Assembly: GCA_016712885.1 (NCBI GenBank)
Contig: JADJQF010000003.1
Coordinates: forward strand, 310,001-374,000
Length of the DNA stretch: 64,000 nt
DNA from: Candidatus Flexicrinis proximus
GTDB lineage: Bacteria; Chloroflexota; Anaerolineae; Aggregatilineales; Phototrophicaceae
Direction: 5' to 3'
Shown here: positions 62,543-64,000 of the stretch, in pieces
Layout of the letters: each line of letters opens with the position of its first letter
How positions within the stretch are numbered: position 1 is the first letter of the stretch
Notes under the pieces: generated by a model
What the model was told of the DNA's origin: nothing
Database searches by the model: none
Seen by the model: the letters and a program-made list of their open reading frames with translations, nothing else
Program-made: the position numbers and the translations under genes

Positions 62543-63174
62543 AATTGCTGCTGGCTCGGTTTGTCGACCTCCTGTATCCGCGCACCTGCGCGAATTGCGG
62601 TCGGATAGGGGAGGCCGCCTGGTGCGCTCAATGCACGATCGATCTTCAAGAGCGGCCATTTGAACTGATCGAACGCACTCTGGAAAACGGCCTGACTGTT
62701 TTGGCTGCTGGAATTCATACCGGCTTACTTCGCAGCGCGATACATGCATTTAAGTTTGACGGCGCACAAAGCCTGGCGGACACGCTCGGCACGGCCCTGG
62801 GCGAAGTACTTACACGTGCGCAGGTCGAAGTCGACCTGGTCACTGACGTGCCGCTTCATCCGCAGCGCGAGCGCTGGCGCGGATACAATCAGTCGGCCCT
62901 GCTTGCACAGGTCGTCGCAGAAATCCTCAACGCACCATACGAGAGTGTGCTGCGGCGGACACGGTATGCCGCGCCGCAGGTCGGGCGTGACGCGCAGTCG
63001 CGCCGGCAGGCCGTCGATGGCGTATTTGATGTGACCGCGAATAACCTGGCCGGTCTGCGGCTACTGGTCGTCGATGATGTCGTGACCACCGGCTCAACCT
63101 TAATGGCATGTGCTTCTGCGCTGGTTGACGCCGGCGCCGGCCAAGTCAGCGCGGCGTGCGTCGTTTCCGCCTGA
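62539..63174 (+). CDS. ComF-family phosphoribosyltransferase-like protein
   Basis: The 211-residue protein has two CxxC motifs near the N-terminus (CANCG and CAQC, a zinc site) and a phosphoribosyltransferase core with LLVVDDVVTTGSTLM. ComF homologues act in DNA uptake by competent cells; some resemble phosphoribosyltransferases of unknown substrate. It overlaps argH by 4 bases (ATGA), so it is cotranscribed with the arginine genes. Confidence 0.9.
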   Translation: MKLLLARFVDLLYPRTCANCGRIGEAAWCAQCTIDLQERPFELIERTLENGLTVLAAGIHTGLLRSAIHAFKFDGAQSLADTLGTALGEVLTRAQVEVDLVTDVPLHPQRERWRGYNQSALLAQVVAEILNAPYESVLRRTRYAAPQVGRDAQSRRQAVDGVFDVTANNLAGLRLLVVDDVVTTGSTLMACASALVDAGAGQVSAACVVSA

Positions 63175-63177
63175 CCA

Positions 63178-64000
63178 TCAGTCGCCTGGGAAGTGTACCC
63201 GCCACTGCCGGCGCAGTTCATCCATGATGCGAAGCACAGTGAGAGTGTCATTGTGCGGCATCCCCGGGCTTTGGATCTCGCCGGCTCGAATACAGCGGTG
63301 TACTTCCTGAATCTGATGCTGGTAACCCCACTCTTCACGCGGGAGTGCGTAGTGCTGTTCCTGGTTGTCAATGACCGTAGTGAGTTCGTCCGCCTTCCAG
63401 AACGGTTCATGAAGGCGTGCGCGACCTTTTGTGCCGTAGACCCGCGCTTCGTTGAAGGTCTGTGTACGGGACGCACACGTGAGCGTGGCAATCGCGCCGG
63501 ACGGGAAACCAAGCAGAATTCCAGACTGCTCGTCGACGCCGGTCGCAGTCAGTTGGGCAAAGCCGGTTACACGGTCCGGTATACCCAGAAGCCTTACGGC
63601 CAGCGCCAGCGGGTACACGCCCAAGTCGAGCAGCGCGCCGCCGCCCCGCTCCGGGTTGAACAGCCGGTCGGCGGGATCAAAGTCGGCGCGAAAGCCGAAG
63701 TCGGCCTGAACCATCCGAATTTCACCGAGCGCCCCCGTCCAGGACAGCTCGTGCAGCTTGCGATGCGCGGGGATAAACCGCGACCACATCGCCTCCATCA
63801 GGAACACGCCCTTTGCCTGGGCGAGGTCAATAAGCGGTTCCGCCTGCTTCGCGTTGAGCGTAAAGGGTTTCTCGCAGAGCACGGACTTTCCAGCCTCGAG
63901 ACAAATACGGATATTTTCCGCGTGGAAGTCGTTCGGGGTCGCGATGTAAACGACTTCTACCTCAGGATCACGCGCCGCCGCCGCGTAGCTTCCCCACGCT
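63178..64000 (-). CDS. Gfo/Idh/MocA-family oxidoreductase, cut by right edge
   Basis: Reading on the minus strand from the right edge gives SYAAAARDPEVEVVYIATPN, HAENIRICLEAGK, and then VLCEKPFTLNAKQAEPL with the EKP motif of the NAD(P)-binding domain. A C-terminal substrate domain follows (GGALLDLGVYPLALAVRLLG). The N-terminus with the GxGxxG motif lies outside the window. Family members oxidise or reduce sugars and related compounds; the substrate is unknown. The stop lies 3 bases from the comF stop on the opposite strand. Confidence 0.9.
   Translation of the reverse strand, partial: AWGSYAAAARDPEVEVVYIATPNDFHAENIRICLEAGKSVLCEKPFTLNAKQAEPLIDLAQAKGVFLMEAMWSRFIPAHRKLHELSWTGALGEIRMVQADFGFRADFDPADRLFNPERGGGALLDLGVYPLALAVRLLGIPDRVTGFAQLTATGVDEQSGILLGFPSGAIATLTCASRTQTFNEARVYGTKGRARLHEPFWKADELTTVIDNQEQHYALPREEWGYQHQIQEVHRCIRAGEIQSPGMPHNDTLTVLRIMDELRRQWRVHFPGD

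Overview
This 64 kb window is densely coding, GC-rich bacterial DNA with about 50 protein genes. I found no rRNA, tRNA, CRISPR array, insertion sequence or phage genes, and no gene-free stretch longer than about 250 bases. The gene content suggests the phylum Chloroflexota, probably class Anaerolineae. The signs are many secreted proteins with pre-peptidase C-terminal (PPC) domains, Pro/Thr-rich linkers after signal peptides or lipoboxes, PD40-propeller proteins, a MshA-like glycosyltransferase, and no outer-membrane genes. This is inference, because no marker RNA gene is present.

Layout. 1-3.1 kb: a RelA/SpoT gene cut by the left edge, divergent moeA, and an S1-domain protein. 3.2-11.6 kb: cell-envelope genes (lipoprotein, PPC protein, PD40 protein plus M23 peptidase operon, LysM/L,D-transpeptidase) and an HD protein. 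11.8-25.2 kb: an epimerase-like protein, gyrA, a glycosidase-like lipoprotein, a GT-C membrane glycosyltransferase, a secreted propeller, an MFS transporter, and an operon of SRPBCC protein, CrtI-like oxidoreductase and photolyase. 25.4-29.1 kb: a sugar ABC importer (two permeases and a binding protein, no ATPase). 29.3-36.5 kb: fabF-fabH, then a run of SDR, GNAT, N-acylamino acid racemase/OSBS-like enzyme, dcd and thyA. 36.6-40.4 kb: CYTH protein, PPC protein, REC response regulator and Roadblock protein. 40.5-48.9 kb: a glycan/lipid operon (PTPS-related membrane protein, two GT2 enzymes, an alpha/beta-hydrolase fused to an acyl-CoA synthetase, a patatin). 49.0-55.8 kb: nucleoside-deoxyribosyltransferase-like protein, radical SAM-HhH protein, frameshifted glycosyltransferase, Lon-N protein, CelD-like acetyltransferase and MshA-like glycosyltransferase. 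56-59.6 kb: a PA14/SH3b protein and two tandem PPC paralogues. 59.6-64 kb: argG-argH-comF and a Gfo/Idh/MocA oxidoreductase cut by the right edge.

The most notable signal is upstream of argG. A TTGACA/TATCCT promoter sits directly before a 21-codon ORF with seven arginine codons. Its end can pair with the 5' arm of an intrinsic terminator just before argG. This is the layout of a ribosome-mediated arginine attenuator, here probably on a leaderless transcript. A second apparently leaderless promoter lies before the radical SAM gene. That promoter helps show that an uninterrupted 884-codon frame is really two genes joined by a -1 frameshift.
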